From NCBI GenBank assembly GCA_016125275.1, contig WGMB01000001.1:366941-430940 (forward strand): DNA of 64,000 nt. The letters are read 5' to 3'. A program made the position numbers and the translations under genes. Source of the stretch: Acidobacteriota bacterium. GTDB lineage: Bacteria; Acidobacteriota; Terriglobia; Bryobacterales; UBA6623. The notes under the pieces were generated by a model. That model was not told the origin of the DNA and did no database searches. It worked only from the letters and a program-made list of their open reading frames with translations. Shown here piece after piece: positions 40,823 to 49,921 of this stretch (the stretch's first letter is position 1; each line of letters begins with the position of its first letter).

Positions 40823-42130
40823 ATGACAGGGTTGGAGCAGCCCCGCGACCGCGGACGACGCGGTCGCAGCCGCAGGGCGTTTCTGGCAGGGCTGGCCGGC
40901 GGAGCGCTCGGCGGCTCTATCGGCGCCGCGTTGGCTTCCGCCGCGCCGCCGTGGCCGGTGGAAGGCGGGCTGGAGATCACTGACGTGCGGCTGGTCCGGA
41001 CCAAGCCGCGGAACCCTCCTCCCCAGTACGAGCCGGCGCCGGGCTCGTATTGGGCCACGCGCGAGGCCGCTCGACCGATCATGATCTATCCCGAGTACAC
41101 CGGCAAGCGCGGCCCGGACTCGAAGTGGATGCCCGATCGCTCGATCGGCCCTGTGATCGTGGAGATCTCCACCAACAAGGGGCTCAACGGCTATGGCCGG
41201 GGAGGCCACGGCGCCGGGCCCATCGTCGAGGGGAACCTGCGGAAGCTGCTGGTTGGCAAGAATCCTCTGGAGATCGAAAAGCTGTGGGACGTGATGTGGC
41301 GAGCCACTCTGTTCTACGGCCGAGCCGGCGCGGCCGTTCATGCCATCAGCGGTGCCGACCTGGCTCTGTGGGACCTGGCGGGCAAGGCCTTCGGCGTGCC
41401 GGTCTACCAGTTGCTGGGCGGCCGCACCTGGGAACGCGTGCCCTGCTATGCCACCGGCAACGACGTGGAACAGAGTCTGGAGTTCGGCTACAAGAAGGTC
41501 AAGCTAGCCCTGCAGCACGGCCCGGCCGAGGGTCGCGAAGGGCTGAAGAAGAACGTCGAGCACGTCAAGCGCACCCGCGAGCTGCTGGGTCCCGACGGCG
41601 ACTTGATGATCGACTGTTGGATGGCTCTGACGGAGACCTACACGCTGCAACTCGCCGAGGCCGTCGCGCCCTATCGAGTGCACTGGCTGGAAGAGGTTCT
41701 GATGCCCGACGAGTACGAGGGCTTCGGTCGCCTGAACCGGCAGATCACCTCGACCCTGCTCGCGACCGGCGAGCACGAGTACACCCGCTACGGCTTCAGC
41801 CGGCTGGCGCACTACGAGGCCGTGGACATCTGGCAGCCGGAGATTCAGTACTGCGGCGGGCTCACCGAGCTGCGCCGCATCGGAGCCATGGCGCTCGAGC
41901 GCGGCATTCCGCTGATTCCACACGCCGGAGGCTTCGTGGAGCCCATCCATTACCTCGCTACGATGCCGCAGTTGACGTGGGCGGAGACGACGTTGCCGGC
42001 GCCCGGAGGACCGGCGGAAGTCTACCGGATGTTCGAAGAGGAACGACACATCAGCCGCGGACCCGAAGGCGTCTACATACAGCCCTCGGAAGAGCCCGGC
42101 TTCGGCTGGGATTTCGAGGTCGTCGGCTAA
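40823..42130 (+). CDS. rhamnonate-dehydratase-like enolase-superfamily enzyme with Tat signal
   Basis: 435 residues. Tat signal GRSRRAFLAGLAGGALGG. In the barrel, KKVKLALQ, LMIDCWMALTETYT, HWLEEVLMPDEYEGFG, ATGEHEYTRYGF, DIWQPEIQYCGGLTEL and IPHAGG follow the order and wording of L-rhamnonate dehydratases, which remove water from acid sugars to give 2-keto-3-deoxy acids. The true substrate is not certain. The start ATG was chosen to expose the signal; GGAG lies about 10 bases upstream. The neighbouring gene is a paralogue. Confidence 0.88.
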   Translation: MTGLEQPRDRGRRGRSRRAFLAGLAGGALGGSIGAALASAAPPWPVEGGLEITDVRLVRTKPRNPPPQYEPAPGSYWATREAARPIMIYPEYTGKRGPDSKWMPDRSIGPVIVEISTNKGLNGYGRGGHGAGPIVEGNLRKLLVGKNPLEIEKLWDVMWRATLFYGRAGAAVHAISGADLALWDLAGKAFGVPVYQLLGGRTWERVPCYATGNDVEQSLEFGYKKVKLALQHGPAEGREGLKKNVEHVKRTRELLGPDGDLMIDCWMALTETYTLQLAEAVAPYRVHWLEEVLMPDEYEGFGRLNRQITSTLLATGEHEYTRYGFSRLAHYEAVDIWQPEIQYCGGLTELRRIGAMALERGIPLIPHAGGFVEPIHYLATMPQLTWAETTLPAPGGPAEVYRMFEEERHISRGPEGVYIQPSEEPGFGWDFEVVG

Positions 42131-42143
42131 GTCAGGAAGGATC

Positions 42144-43403
42144 ATGATGAATCGCAGAAGCTTTCTCCAGGCGGCCTCGGCCGCCGCCGTCACTCCCTTT
42201 GCGTTCCCCTTCGCCCTCGAGGGCGCGGGCCGCGTCGAGAACGATCTCAAAATCACCGGCGTGCGGCTGGTGAAGATGCGGCCCAAGCGTCCCGTGCCGA
42301 GCTACGAGCCCGCGGCGGGTTCTTGGTCGACCGGCGGGGTCGAGGTCGCTAACCCGGTCTCGATCTATCCCAAGTACAAGCCGATGCGCAGCCTATTCGG
42401 CGCGGACGGCCCGCGGGCGGGGAGTTTTTGGGTCGAGATCGAGACCAACAAGGGCGTCAAGGGCTACGGCTCGGGCGGTCCCGCCGGCGGCGTGATCGTC
42501 GAAGACCACCTCAAGCGCCTGCTGATGGGCGAGAATCCGCTCGACATCGAGCGCCTGTGGGACATCATGTGGCGGGCCACCATGTCCTACGGCCGCAAGG
42601 GCGTGACCGTCAACGCCATCTCCGGCGTGGACTTGGCGCTGTGGGATATCGCCGGCAAGGTTTGGGACGCCCCGGTGTGGCGTCTGCTCGGCGGCCGCAT
42701 CCATGACCGCATTCCGTGTTACTGCACCGGCAATGACATCGAGCAGCACGTCGAGTACGGCTTCAAGCGCCTCAAGCTGGCCCTGCCCTACGGCCCCGCG
42801 GACGGCAAGGAGGGCCTGAAGAAGAATGTAGAGCTGGTGAAGCGCGCCCGCGCCGCCGTGGGTCCGGACGGCGACATCATGATGGACTGCTGGATGGCCC
42901 TGACCGAGCGCTACACCCTGGAAATGGCCGAGGCCTTCGAGCCCTACGACGTCTACTGGCTAGAGGAAGTGCTGCCGCCGGACGACTTCGAAGGCTTCGG
43001 GCGTTTGCGGGAGGAGATCAAGTCCACCCGCATCGTCACCGGCGAGCACGTCTACACCCGCTACGGCTTCCGGCAGTTGCTGCGCGTGAACGGCGCGGAG
43101 ATCTGGCAGCCGGACATCCACTGGTGCGGCGGCATGAGCGAGCTGGTGAAGATCGGCCACATGGCCGCGGCGCACGATATTCCGGTGATTCCGCACGGAG
43201 GCGGTTCGCGGGATTCGGTGCATTTCATCTACGCCACGCCGAACTCGCCCTGGGCGGAGATGTTCATGCCGGCGCCGGGCGGCCCGGACGTGGTGTACCA
43301 GCGCTACGAAGAGGACAACAACCTGACCAAGGGGCCGGAGGGGATCTACACCCGTCCGTCGGACGGACCCGGCTTCGGTTGGGATCTCGAACCGGCCTCC
43401 TAA
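42144..43403 (+). CDS. rhamnonate-dehydratase-like enolase-superfamily enzyme with Tat signal (paralogue)
   Basis: 419 residues, 13 bases after its paralogue. Tat signal NRRSFLQAASAAAVTPFAFP. Same active-site order: KRLKLALPYG, MMDCWMALTERYTLEMAE, YWLEEVLPPDDFEGFG, VTGEHVYTRYGF, EIWQPDIHWCGGM, IPHGGGS, and the GFGWDLEP C-terminus that rhamnonate dehydratases share. Close similarity to the upstream protein points to a tandem duplication. The two may differ in substrate or act as a pair. Paired hairpins follow the stop. Confidence 0.88.
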   Translation: MMNRRSFLQAASAAAVTPFAFPFALEGAGRVENDLKITGVRLVKMRPKRPVPSYEPAAGSWSTGGVEVANPVSIYPKYKPMRSLFGADGPRAGSFWVEIETNKGVKGYGSGGPAGGVIVEDHLKRLLMGENPLDIERLWDIMWRATMSYGRKGVTVNAISGVDLALWDIAGKVWDAPVWRLLGGRIHDRIPCYCTGNDIEQHVEYGFKRLKLALPYGPADGKEGLKKNVELVKRARAAVGPDGDIMMDCWMALTERYTLEMAEAFEPYDVYWLEEVLPPDDFEGFGRLREEIKSTRIVTGEHVYTRYGFRQLLRVNGAEIWQPDIHWCGGMSELVKIGHMAAAHDIPVIPHGGGSRDSVHFIYATPNSPWAEMFMPAPGGPDVVYQRYEEDNNLTKGPEGIYTRPSDGPGFGWDLEPAS

Positions 43404-43418
43404 CGGCGCGGAAAGATC

Positions 43419-43440
43419 AGACGGACAGGAATGTCCGTCT
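43419..43440 (+). repeat. perfect hairpin after the dehydratase genes
   Basis: 9-bp perfect stem AGACGGACA / TGTCCGTCT with a GGAA loop, 16 bases after the stop codon. It shares the GGACA...TGTCC core with the terminator stem 24 bases further on. Confidence 0.55.
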
Positions 43441-43464
43441 CCACCAGGAAGGCAGGCTCAGTGG

Positions 43465-43492
43465 GGCCGGACATTCTTGTCCGGCCTTTCTT
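43465..43492 (+). terminator. rho-independent terminator of the plus-strand catabolic run
   Basis: 9-bp perfect stem GGCCGGACA / TGTCCGGCC with a TTCT loop and a TTTCTT tract. It lies in the 91-base gap between convergent genes and closes the run that begins with the acyl-CoA synthetase. Confidence 0.8.
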
Positions 43493-43494
43493 GA

Positions 43495-44937
43495 CTACGC
43501 CAGAACCTCGTTGATGATGCGGCCGCCGATGTCGGTGAGGCGCTTGTAGCGGCCTTCGTGTAGGTATGTCAGGCGGTCCTGGTCCAAGCCCATCAGCCGC
43601 AGGATCGTCGCGTGGACGTCCCGCAGGGGAATCTCGTCGCCCGCCGCGCGGACCGAGAACTCGTCGGTCTGGCCGAAGCTGGCCCCGGCCTTCACGTCGC
43701 CGCCGGCCATCCAAACCACCAGACCGTACTGGTTGTGGTCGCGGCCCGGCGTGGGCGTCACCAGGTTGTTGTCGAACGGCGTGCGGCCCATCTCCGAGGC
43801 CCACACCACCAGCGTCTCGTCGAGCAGCCCGCGGGCCTTCAGGTCCGCCAGCAGGCCCGCCACGGGCTTGTCGACCTCGCCGCAGTGCTTGGGCAGGCGG
43901 CCCTCGATGTTGCCGTGGTCATCCCAGCGGTCCCCGCCGGCGCCGTGCAATACCTTCACGAAGCGCACGCCGCGCTCGACCATCCGCCGCGCCAGCAGGC
44001 ACTGGCGGCCGAACGGTTCGGTGAGAGGATCGTCGAGGCCGTAGAGTTTGCGCGTCGCCTCGGATTCGGCGCCGAGGTCGACGAGCTCCGGGGCCTTGGC
44101 CTGCATCCGGAACGCCAGCTCGTAGGAGGCGATGCGGGCCTCGAGCTCGCCGGTATCCGAGCGCTGCTCGACGTGGCGCCGGTTGAGCCACCGCAAGGCT
44201 TCGAGCTCTTCCCGCTGTTGGCCCTCGGAGACCTCCGTGCGGCGCCGCAGGTCCACGATCGGGGTGTCTCCGGAGCGGAACAGCGTCCCCTGATAGGCGG
44301 CCGGCAGGTATCCCGCGCCCCACACGTTGGCCCCGCCGATGGTCGCGCCACGGTGGTCGCCGAGCACGATGTAGCCGGGAAGGTCCTGGTTCTCGCTGCC
44401 CAGGCCGTAGGTCATCCAGGCGCCGATCGAGGCGCTGCCGGGCAGTTGATTGCCGGTCAGCGTGTGGTAGACCGCCGGACCGTGGTTGTTGTTGTCGACC
44501 TTGATGCCGTGGATGAACGCCAAATCGTCCACGTGTTGGGCCAGGTTCGGCAACAGCCCGGAGATCCAGCGGCCCGACTCGCCGTACTGTCGAAAGCCCC
44601 ACAGGGAGGGAATCACCCGGTTCGGAGCCGCCGAGAACGTGGCGATCTCGCCGACCGTGTTCTCGGCCGCAGGCATCTGCTGACCGGCGTACTTCTCGAG
44701 CGCAGGCTTGTACTCGAACGTGTCCATTTGGCTGACGCCTCCCTCCATGAAGAGGAAGATGCAACTCTTGGCCTTGGCGGGGATCTGCTGCGGACGGACT
44801 TCGAGAGGATTGTCGGAGACGGCGGCGCGGCCCTGTTCGGCGGCCAGCAGGTTCAAGAAGGCCAACCCGCCCAAGCCCAGGTACGAGCGGCCGAGCAGCT
44901 CCCGGCGAGAAATCTTCGGCGTCATTGCATCGGACAT
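43495..44937 (-). CDS. DUF1501 family protein with Tat signal
   Basis: 480 residues. Tat-type signal SRRELLGRSYLGLGGLAFL. Core of the DUF1501/sulfatase-like alkaline-phosphatase fold: CIFLFMEGGVSQMDTFEYKP, NHGPAVYHTLTG, DDHGNIEGRLPKHCGEVD, VVWASEMGRTPF, GRDHNQYG. DUF1501 proteins are exported, of unknown reaction, and usually paired with a PSD1 protein, as here (15-base gap). The ATG with MSDAMTPK was taken; a GTG nine bases upstream is possible. Confidence 0.88.
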   Translation of the reverse strand: MSDAMTPKISRRELLGRSYLGLGGLAFLNLLAAEQGRAAVSDNPLEVRPQQIPAKAKSCIFLFMEGGVSQMDTFEYKPALEKYAGQQMPAAENTVGEIATFSAAPNRVIPSLWGFRQYGESGRWISGLLPNLAQHVDDLAFIHGIKVDNNNHGPAVYHTLTGNQLPGSASIGAWMTYGLGSENQDLPGYIVLGDHRGATIGGANVWGAGYLPAAYQGTLFRSGDTPIVDLRRRTEVSEGQQREELEALRWLNRRHVEQRSDTGELEARIASYELAFRMQAKAPELVDLGAESEATRKLYGLDDPLTEPFGRQCLLARRMVERGVRFVKVLHGAGGDRWDDHGNIEGRLPKHCGEVDKPVAGLLADLKARGLLDETLVVWASEMGRTPFDNNLVTPTPGRDHNQYGLVVWMAGGDVKAGASFGQTDEFSVRAAGDEIPLRDVHATILRLMGLDQDRLTYLHEGRYKRLTDIGGRIINEVLA

Positions 44938-44952
44938 GGCTCGCACTCTCGG

Positions 44953-47661
44953 CTACTCCACATACAGAAATTCGTTCGAGTTGAACAACACGCGGCAGAG
45001 CGACGCCAGCGAGCCTTCCAAGCGTTCGAAGCGGCGCGCCTCCTCCTCGTCCGGGGCGCGGCCCAGCACGATCCGGAAGGCTTCGTCGATCTGGTCGGCG
45101 GGTTTGCCGCCGGCGAGGCTCTCGATCCGTTCGGCGAGCCGCTCGGACTCCTCGTGCACCAAATAGCCGTTGAGCATCGAGAGCGCCTGCAACGGCGTGG
45201 TCGTGGCGCTGCGACGCTCGCAGGATTCGCTGAACGGCGTGGCGTCGAAGGCGGCCATCATCGGCAGGGGCAGGGAACGCCGCTGGAAGATGTAGATCGA
45301 CCGCCGGCGCGCGTCGGAGTCCTTCTCGTTGGGCTCCCACATCAGTCCGCCCGTGCGTCCGTAGCGCGCAAAGTCCGCCAGGTCATCCGGCAGCGGCGGA
45401 AACACGCTCGGGCCGCCCATCGAGGGTTCCAGGCCGCCGCTCAGATAGAGAATGCCGTCGCGGATGACCTCGGCCTCCAGCCGCCGCCGCTGAAACTTCC
45501 ACAGCAGCCGGTTGTCCGGGTCTTTCTCGTTGCCCGCAAACGCCGGGTTTTCAGGCGCTTGGCGATATACGTTCGACAAGACCATCAGCCGGTGCATCTG
45601 CTTGAGGCTCCAGCCCTTCTCCACGAAGGTCACCGCCAGCCAGTCAAGCAGCTCGGGGTGCGTGGGGGCGGCGCCGTTCTTTCCGAAGTTGCTGGCCGTC
45701 TCCACGATGCCGCGCCCGAAGTGGTGCTGCCAGAGGCGATTGACCATCACCCGGGCCGTCATGGGATTTTCGGGGCTGGCGATCCACTGCGCCAGCGTGT
45801 AGCGCAGCCCGCGCGTGGGGAACTGCCGGTAGCGGTCCGTGACGAGGTCGGCGGGCGCGGAGTCGCCCGTGATGGCGCTGGGGAAGCCGGGCTCCACAGC
45901 TTCCCCGGGCTGACGGTAGTCTCCGCGGAAGAGCACGTGCACCGAAGCCGGCGGCGGACCGCTGGGCGGACCGGGCGCGTTGCGCACCGTCAGCACCACC
46001 GGCTCCCAACGCGACAGCCTGCGCCGAAAGACGTCCAGTTGCCCCGAGAGCTCGGCGTGACGGTCGATCTCTTCGTCGGTAAACGGCTTATCCGCTGCGT
46101 ACTTGGCGTTGATGGCCTGACGCACTTCGTCCACTGTGATCGCGTCGAAGCGTCCGGCCGGGTCGCCCTTGCCGGCAGCGTAGGCCTCGCGCAGCCGATC
46201 CATCCAGTGGCTCTCGACCGCTTCCAGCGCCTGCTTCTCGGCGGGGTCTCCGGTGCGCTCGGCGTCCTCGAGCAGCTTCGCGTGGAGCCGTTGCTCGGAG
46301 GGGCTGAAGATCGCGCCGTCCTCGCGCCGCAGCTCCAGGCGCAGGTCCTTCTCAGTCAGCTCCTTGTCCTTCGCCTGGGCCTGCTTGGAGGCGATCAGCT
46401 TGCGGCGCAGCTCGGCCTCCAGCTCATCCAGCTCCACCTTCTCGGGGCCGTCGGCGATCCGCTTCTTGTATTCGGCGATTTTGGCCTCGGCCCGCTCCGC
46501 GAGCTGCGGGTCGGCGTAGGGAACCGTCGGGCGGTCCACCGCGCCTTGGCGGTCCTCGGTCTGGATCGCATTGAAGAACGCCTGCAGCCGATAGAAATCC
46601 TTCGTCGGGATGGGGTCGTACTTGTGATCGTGGCAACGGGCGCAGCCCATCGTTAGGCCCAGGAAGATGGACGATGTGGCCGTGGTCACCTCGTTCAGAT
46701 AGTTCTGCCGCACCTCAGCGGCCACCAGATTCGAGCGGTCCCAGGGCGCCAGCCGAAGGAAGCCCGCCGGAATGTAGCCCTGCGGATCGGGCGTGTAGTT
46801 GTTGCGCGTCTTGCTGTGCTCGTCCGCCCCGGCAAGCTGCTCCATGACGAACCGGTCATAGGGCATGTCGTCATTGAGCGCCTGGATCACCCAATCCCGG
46901 TAGCGCCAGGCGTTGCCGATGGCGCCGTCGCCCTCCAGCCCGCTGGTCTCGCCATAGCGCACCAGGTCCAGCCAGTGGCGTCCCCAGCGTTCGCCGTAGC
47001 GCTTGTCGGCCAGCAGCTTCTCGACCAGCCGCTCGTAGGCGTCCGGCGATTCATCGGCCAGAAAAGCCTGCATCTCGTCCAAGCTGGGCGGCAGGCCGAT
47101 CAGGTCGATGTAGATGCGCCGGGCGAGTGTGCGCCGGGAGGCGGGCGGCGCGGGCGCCAGACCTTCGCTCTCCAGCTTGGCCAGCACGAACGCGTCCACG
47201 GGGTTGCGGACCCAGCCGGCGTTCTCCACACTCGACGGCTCGCTCTTGACCGGCGGCGCGAAAGGCCAGCCACTGTTCTGATGAGAGACCTTGGCGTCGC
47301 CCGGGTCGAGGGTGCGAATCCATTCGGCGACCTGCTCGATCTGCTCGTCGGTGAGGCTGCCGCCCAGCGGCATCTGGGGCGTCAGCTCCCCGGTCAATAC
47401 CTGTAGCAGCGGGCTTTTTTCCGGATGACCCGGCACGACGGCTTGGCCGTGGCGCGCTCCGCCGCGCAGCACCGACTCCAGATTGGCGGTCGAGAAGCCG
47501 CTCGCCTTGTTCTTCTCGCTGTGGCACTGTCCGCAGGATGCGGTGAGCAGGGGGCTGATCGCCTCGAAGTCGGCAGCCGGCGCTAGGACGCTCCACAAGC
47601 ATCCAAACAGCGCCAGAAGCGTGACGCGAAGACCTGCCGTGCGGAGCGCGAGACGAACCAT
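44953..47661 (-). CDS. cytochrome-c / DUF1549 / DUF1553 protein (PSCyt1-PSCyt2-PSD1)
   Basis: 902 residues. A signal peptide is followed by a planctomycete-type cytochrome c domain with one haem site (CGQCHSEK, near residue 39) and a distal Met region (TPQMPLGG). The PSCyt2 domain covers about 130-340 ([33 protein letters not shown]). A long Lys/Glu-rich helical segment precedes the C-terminal PSD1 domain ([40 protein letters not shown]). It is exported and redox-active by its haem. The reaction is unknown; such pairs are abundant in Planctomycetes and some Acidobacteria. Confidence 0.9.
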   Translation of the reverse strand: MVRLALRTAGLRVTLLALFGCLWSVLAPAADFEAISPLLTASCGQCHSEKNKASGFSTANLESVLRGGARHGQAVVPGHPEKSPLLQVLTGELTPQMPLGGSLTDEQIEQVAEWIRTLDPGDAKVSHQNSGWPFAPPVKSEPSSVENAGWVRNPVDAFVLAKLESEGLAPAPPASRRTLARRIYIDLIGLPPSLDEMQAFLADESPDAYERLVEKLLADKRYGERWGRHWLDLVRYGETSGLEGDGAIGNAWRYRDWVIQALNDDMPYDRFVMEQLAGADEHSKTRNNYTPDPQGYIPAGFLRLAPWDRSNLVAAEVRQNYLNEVTTATSSIFLGLTMGCARCHDHKYDPIPTKDFYRLQAFFNAIQTEDRQGAVDRPTVPYADPQLAERAEAKIAEYKKRIADGPEKVELDELEAELRRKLIASKQAQAKDKELTEKDLRLELRREDGAIFSPSEQRLHAKLLEDAERTGDPAEKQALEAVESHWMDRLREAYAAGKGDPAGRFDAITVDEVRQAINAKYAADKPFTDEEIDRHAELSGQLDVFRRRLSRWEPVVLTVRNAPGPPSGPPPASVHVLFRGDYRQPGEAVEPGFPSAITGDSAPADLVTDRYRQFPTRGLRYTLAQWIASPENPMTARVMVNRLWQHHFGRGIVETASNFGKNGAAPTHPELLDWLAVTFVEKGWSLKQMHRLMVLSNVYRQAPENPAFAGNEKDPDNRLLWKFQRRRLEAEVIRDGILYLSGGLEPSMGGPSVFPPLPDDLADFARYGRTGGLMWEPNEKDSDARRRSIYIFQRRSLPLPMMAAFDATPFSESCERRSATTTPLQALSMLNGYLVHEESERLAERIESLAGGKPADQIDEAFRIVLGRAPDEEEARRFERLEGSLASLCRVLFNSNEFLYVE

Positions 47662-47724
47662 GAAGCCGTCTCATGCTAGCCCCCTGCGAGCCCGTGAAGC
47701 AAGGGCCCACAGTCCGACGGCCGC

Positions 47725-48636
47725 TTAGTGCAGAGCCTCTTCGGCGTGGCTCGAGACCGTGCCGCACAGCTCGCTGCGCAGTTCCTTGACGATCGCCGCG
47801 GCGATATCGTCTTGGATGTCGAGCAGATTGTCCCAGTTTCGGTCGTACACCCCGCCCCAGACGTCGAGCCGGCTGGCGGCGTTGGCGAGCTGCACGCGCA
47901 CGCGCACCCGCTCGCCGCAGCGTTGCGCGCTGCCTTCCAGCACCATCTTTACGCTCAGGTCTTCGCCGATCTGGCGCACGTCCACCCAGCGGCCGTTGTA
48001 CTGCGCGATGGCGCCGGCGCTGGCGACCTGAAAGTCCCGCTGGCGCGCCAAGTCGGTGATGATCTGGTCGGTGAGCGCGGAGCAAAATTTGCGATTGTCG
48101 TCGTCCGGGCTGAGGTCGACGAACGGCAACACCGCGATGGTCCGGCTCAAGCGCTGCGTCTCGGTCTCCGCGACGACCGCCGCCTGAGTCGGCCGCCCAG
48201 TAGGCGCTGCGCCGGACGCTTCCGCTTCCGCGCCGTCCCGCAACCGGAACTCGGGCTGGTACCCGCTGTCTCCGAGGCCGATCCAGACGTCGTCGAAGCG
48301 GCCGGGGCCCTCGTAGTATTCCAGGATCTTTTCGCGCAGGCGCTTGGCCTGGACCCGCACGATCGGATCGATGCAGGGATCGAAGGATTCCGGCTTGTCG
48401 AACACGTCCAACGCGATTGTGTATTGCTTGAGGTTTTCGGTGTTCCCTTGCAGGGATTGTTCAACAACGTAGCGCAGAAATCTCGTGATCCGGGAAGCCC
48501 GGCTGAACGTCGGAGACGCCAGCATTTTCTCGAGTTGCAGAATGATTTGGTGGTCTTGGGGCGCGCCCGCCGGGGGCGACAAATGGTGGGCTAAGCTCGG
48601 GTGGGTTTGTGTGCTGGTCAGTTGTTGCAGTTGCAT
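47725..48636 (-). CDS. FlgO-like domain protein with acidobacterial N-terminal domain
   Basis: 303 residues. The N-terminal 100 residues (SRITRFLRYVVEQSLQG, TIALDVFDKPESFDP, DPIVRVQAKRLREKILEYY) are the conserved region found at the start of many Solibacter-type signalling proteins. Residues about 165-295 are a TolB/FlgO-like domain (TIAVLPFVDLSPDDDN, LSVKMVLEGSAQR, RLDVWGGVYDR). Related proteins carry TPRs or other output domains after this point; here the protein stops, so it may be a short form. A sigma-E-like promoter lies upstream. Confidence 0.8.
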   Translation of the reverse strand: MQLQQLTSTQTHPSLAHHLSPPAGAPQDHQIILQLEKMLASPTFSRASRITRFLRYVVEQSLQGNTENLKQYTIALDVFDKPESFDPCIDPIVRVQAKRLREKILEYYEGPGRFDDVWIGLGDSGYQPEFRLRDGAEAEASGAAPTGRPTQAAVVAETETQRLSRTIAVLPFVDLSPDDDNRKFCSALTDQIITDLARQRDFQVASAGAIAQYNGRWVDVRQIGEDLSVKMVLEGSAQRCGERVRVRVQLANAASRLDVWGGVYDRNWDNLLDIQDDIAAAIVKELRSELCGTVSSHAEEALH

Positions 48637-49031
48637 AAGTGCCCTTTCGTCGCGGTGGGCGGCCCTTCCAGACCTCGAGGTCGCCCATGCCGGCGTCCTA
48701 GAAATTTCCCGCCTTGGGAAGTTCCTTTGGACGTGTGGTCCCGCGATTGACGGCGGCGTCGCTCGGTGCTCTCGTCTCTGTGTCTTAGCCTGCCGTTCCG
48801 TCGCGAAACCAATAGCCCGCGATTTGCTGGCAAGCTGGAATGCAAGGTAGGGGCCATTTCGACAAGCCTTGTGTTTTCAATGCCGGTATTCGAATAGCGG
48901 ATAGGTTCAGCAAAGGGTTCGCGCGTAGCATTTACACGGTGCGGGCAAAATGTTGCGGATTCTTGGTCGCACACCTGCGACAGGGCCGCCGTCGGCGGCG
49001 GTCGAGGCCGGCGCGTTAGAATGACGGACGC
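48637..49031. other. divergent intergenic region
   Basis: 395 bases between the FlgO-like gene (minus) and the parvulin gene (plus), so both promoters should be here. A sigma-E-like element reads toward the FlgO-like gene. A TAGAAT at 49016-49021 lies 10 bases before the parvulin ATG. No gene or RNA fold was recognised. Confidence 0.5.
48698..48725 (-). promoter_or_regulatory. candidate ECF/sigma-E-like promoter of the FlgO-like gene
   Basis: On the minus strand: GGAACTT, 16-base spacer, TCTAG, about 60 bases before the ATG. This matches the classic sigma-E spacing and -35. A similar GGAACTT occurs ahead of the ECF sigma gene. Confidence 0.35.
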
Positions 49032-49916
49032 ATGGCCCTGTTCGTCAACAACGAGGAAGTCCCCGAAGGCTTGCTCCAAGCCGAAACGCAGTCGTTACGC
49101 GCCCGTTTCGCCCAGCTCAGTCCCGACCAGCGCGCGCAGTACGGGTTCGACGACGCCACCATGGAGATGCGCGCGGTCGAGTGGGCCCGCGAGAACGTGA
49201 TCGAGCGCGTGCTGCTGCGGCAAGAAGCCCTGCGCGACGAATCTCCGTTGCCGGCCGAGGCGCTCGAAGCCGCCGTGGAGAACATGCGCCAGCGTTTCGG
49301 CGGCGCCGAAAAGATGGCGGAGGCCGGCGTCAGTGAGGAGACTGTGCGCGAAGAGGCCGAAGCCGCCCTGCGGCTCGACGCCTTGCTGGCCCAGCTCAAA
49401 GGCCGCGTGAAGCCGGCCAAGTCCAAGGACGTGGCCTCTTGGTACCGCAAGCACATGGAGCGCTGGCTGGTGGGCGAGAGCCTCCGCGCTGCGCACATCG
49501 TGAAGCACGTGAACGAAGACGCGACCGAGGAGCAGGCCCGCGCCGCCATCGACGCGGCCAAGGCGGAGCTCGACGGCGGGGTGTCGTTCGAGGAGGTCGC
49601 CGACCGCCTCTCCGACTGTCCCGGCAACGGCGGCGACTTGGGCTGGTTCGGCCAGGGCAAGATGGTGCAGGAGTTCGAGGACGTCGTCTTCGCCATGGAG
49701 CCCGGGCAGGTCAGCGCCGTGTTCCGCTCGCCGTTCGGCTTCCACATCGCCAAGGTCCACGACAAGAAGCCTCCGACGACCCTGCCGCTCAACGAGGTCA
49801 AGCAGCAGATCGAGGCCGAGCTGCGGCAAGAACGCGAGAACCAAGCGGTCGAGGAATTCGTCGATCAGTTGCGGGCCAAGGCGAAGATCGAGGTCCTCGA
49901 GCCCGCGAAGGCCTAA
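49032..49916 (+). CDS. parvulin-type peptidyl-prolyl isomerase, cytoplasmic
   Basis: 294 residues. A SurA-like helical N-terminal region (residues 1-140) is followed by a PpiC rotamase domain (AAHIVKHVNEDATEEQARA, VADRLSDCPGNGGDLGWFGQG, EFEDVVFAMEPGQVSAVF, FGFHIAKVHDKK) and a short helical tail. There is no signal peptide, unlike SurA/PrsA, so it probably acts in the cytoplasm, perhaps as a trigger-factor-like chaperone. It lies 5 bases ahead of the formylglycine-generating enzyme gene, so the two are one operon. Confidence 0.9.
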   Translation: MALFVNNEEVPEGLLQAETQSLRARFAQLSPDQRAQYGFDDATMEMRAVEWARENVIERVLLRQEALRDESPLPAEALEAAVENMRQRFGGAEKMAEAGVSEETVREEAEAALRLDALLAQLKGRVKPAKSKDVASWYRKHMERWLVGESLRAAHIVKHVNEDATEEQARAAIDAAKAELDGGVSFEEVADRLSDCPGNGGDLGWFGQGKMVQEFEDVVFAMEPGQVSAVFRSPFGFHIAKVHDKKPPTTLPLNEVKQQIEAELRQERENQAVEEFVDQLRAKAKIEVLEPAKA

Positions 49917-49921
49917 CCGAG

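Noticed and set aside
43612..46656. 1014-codon plus-strand open frame across the DUF1501 and PSD1 genes
   Set aside because: It spans two well-supported opposite-strand genes and their junction. The composition is that of a frame complementary to high-GC coding sequence.
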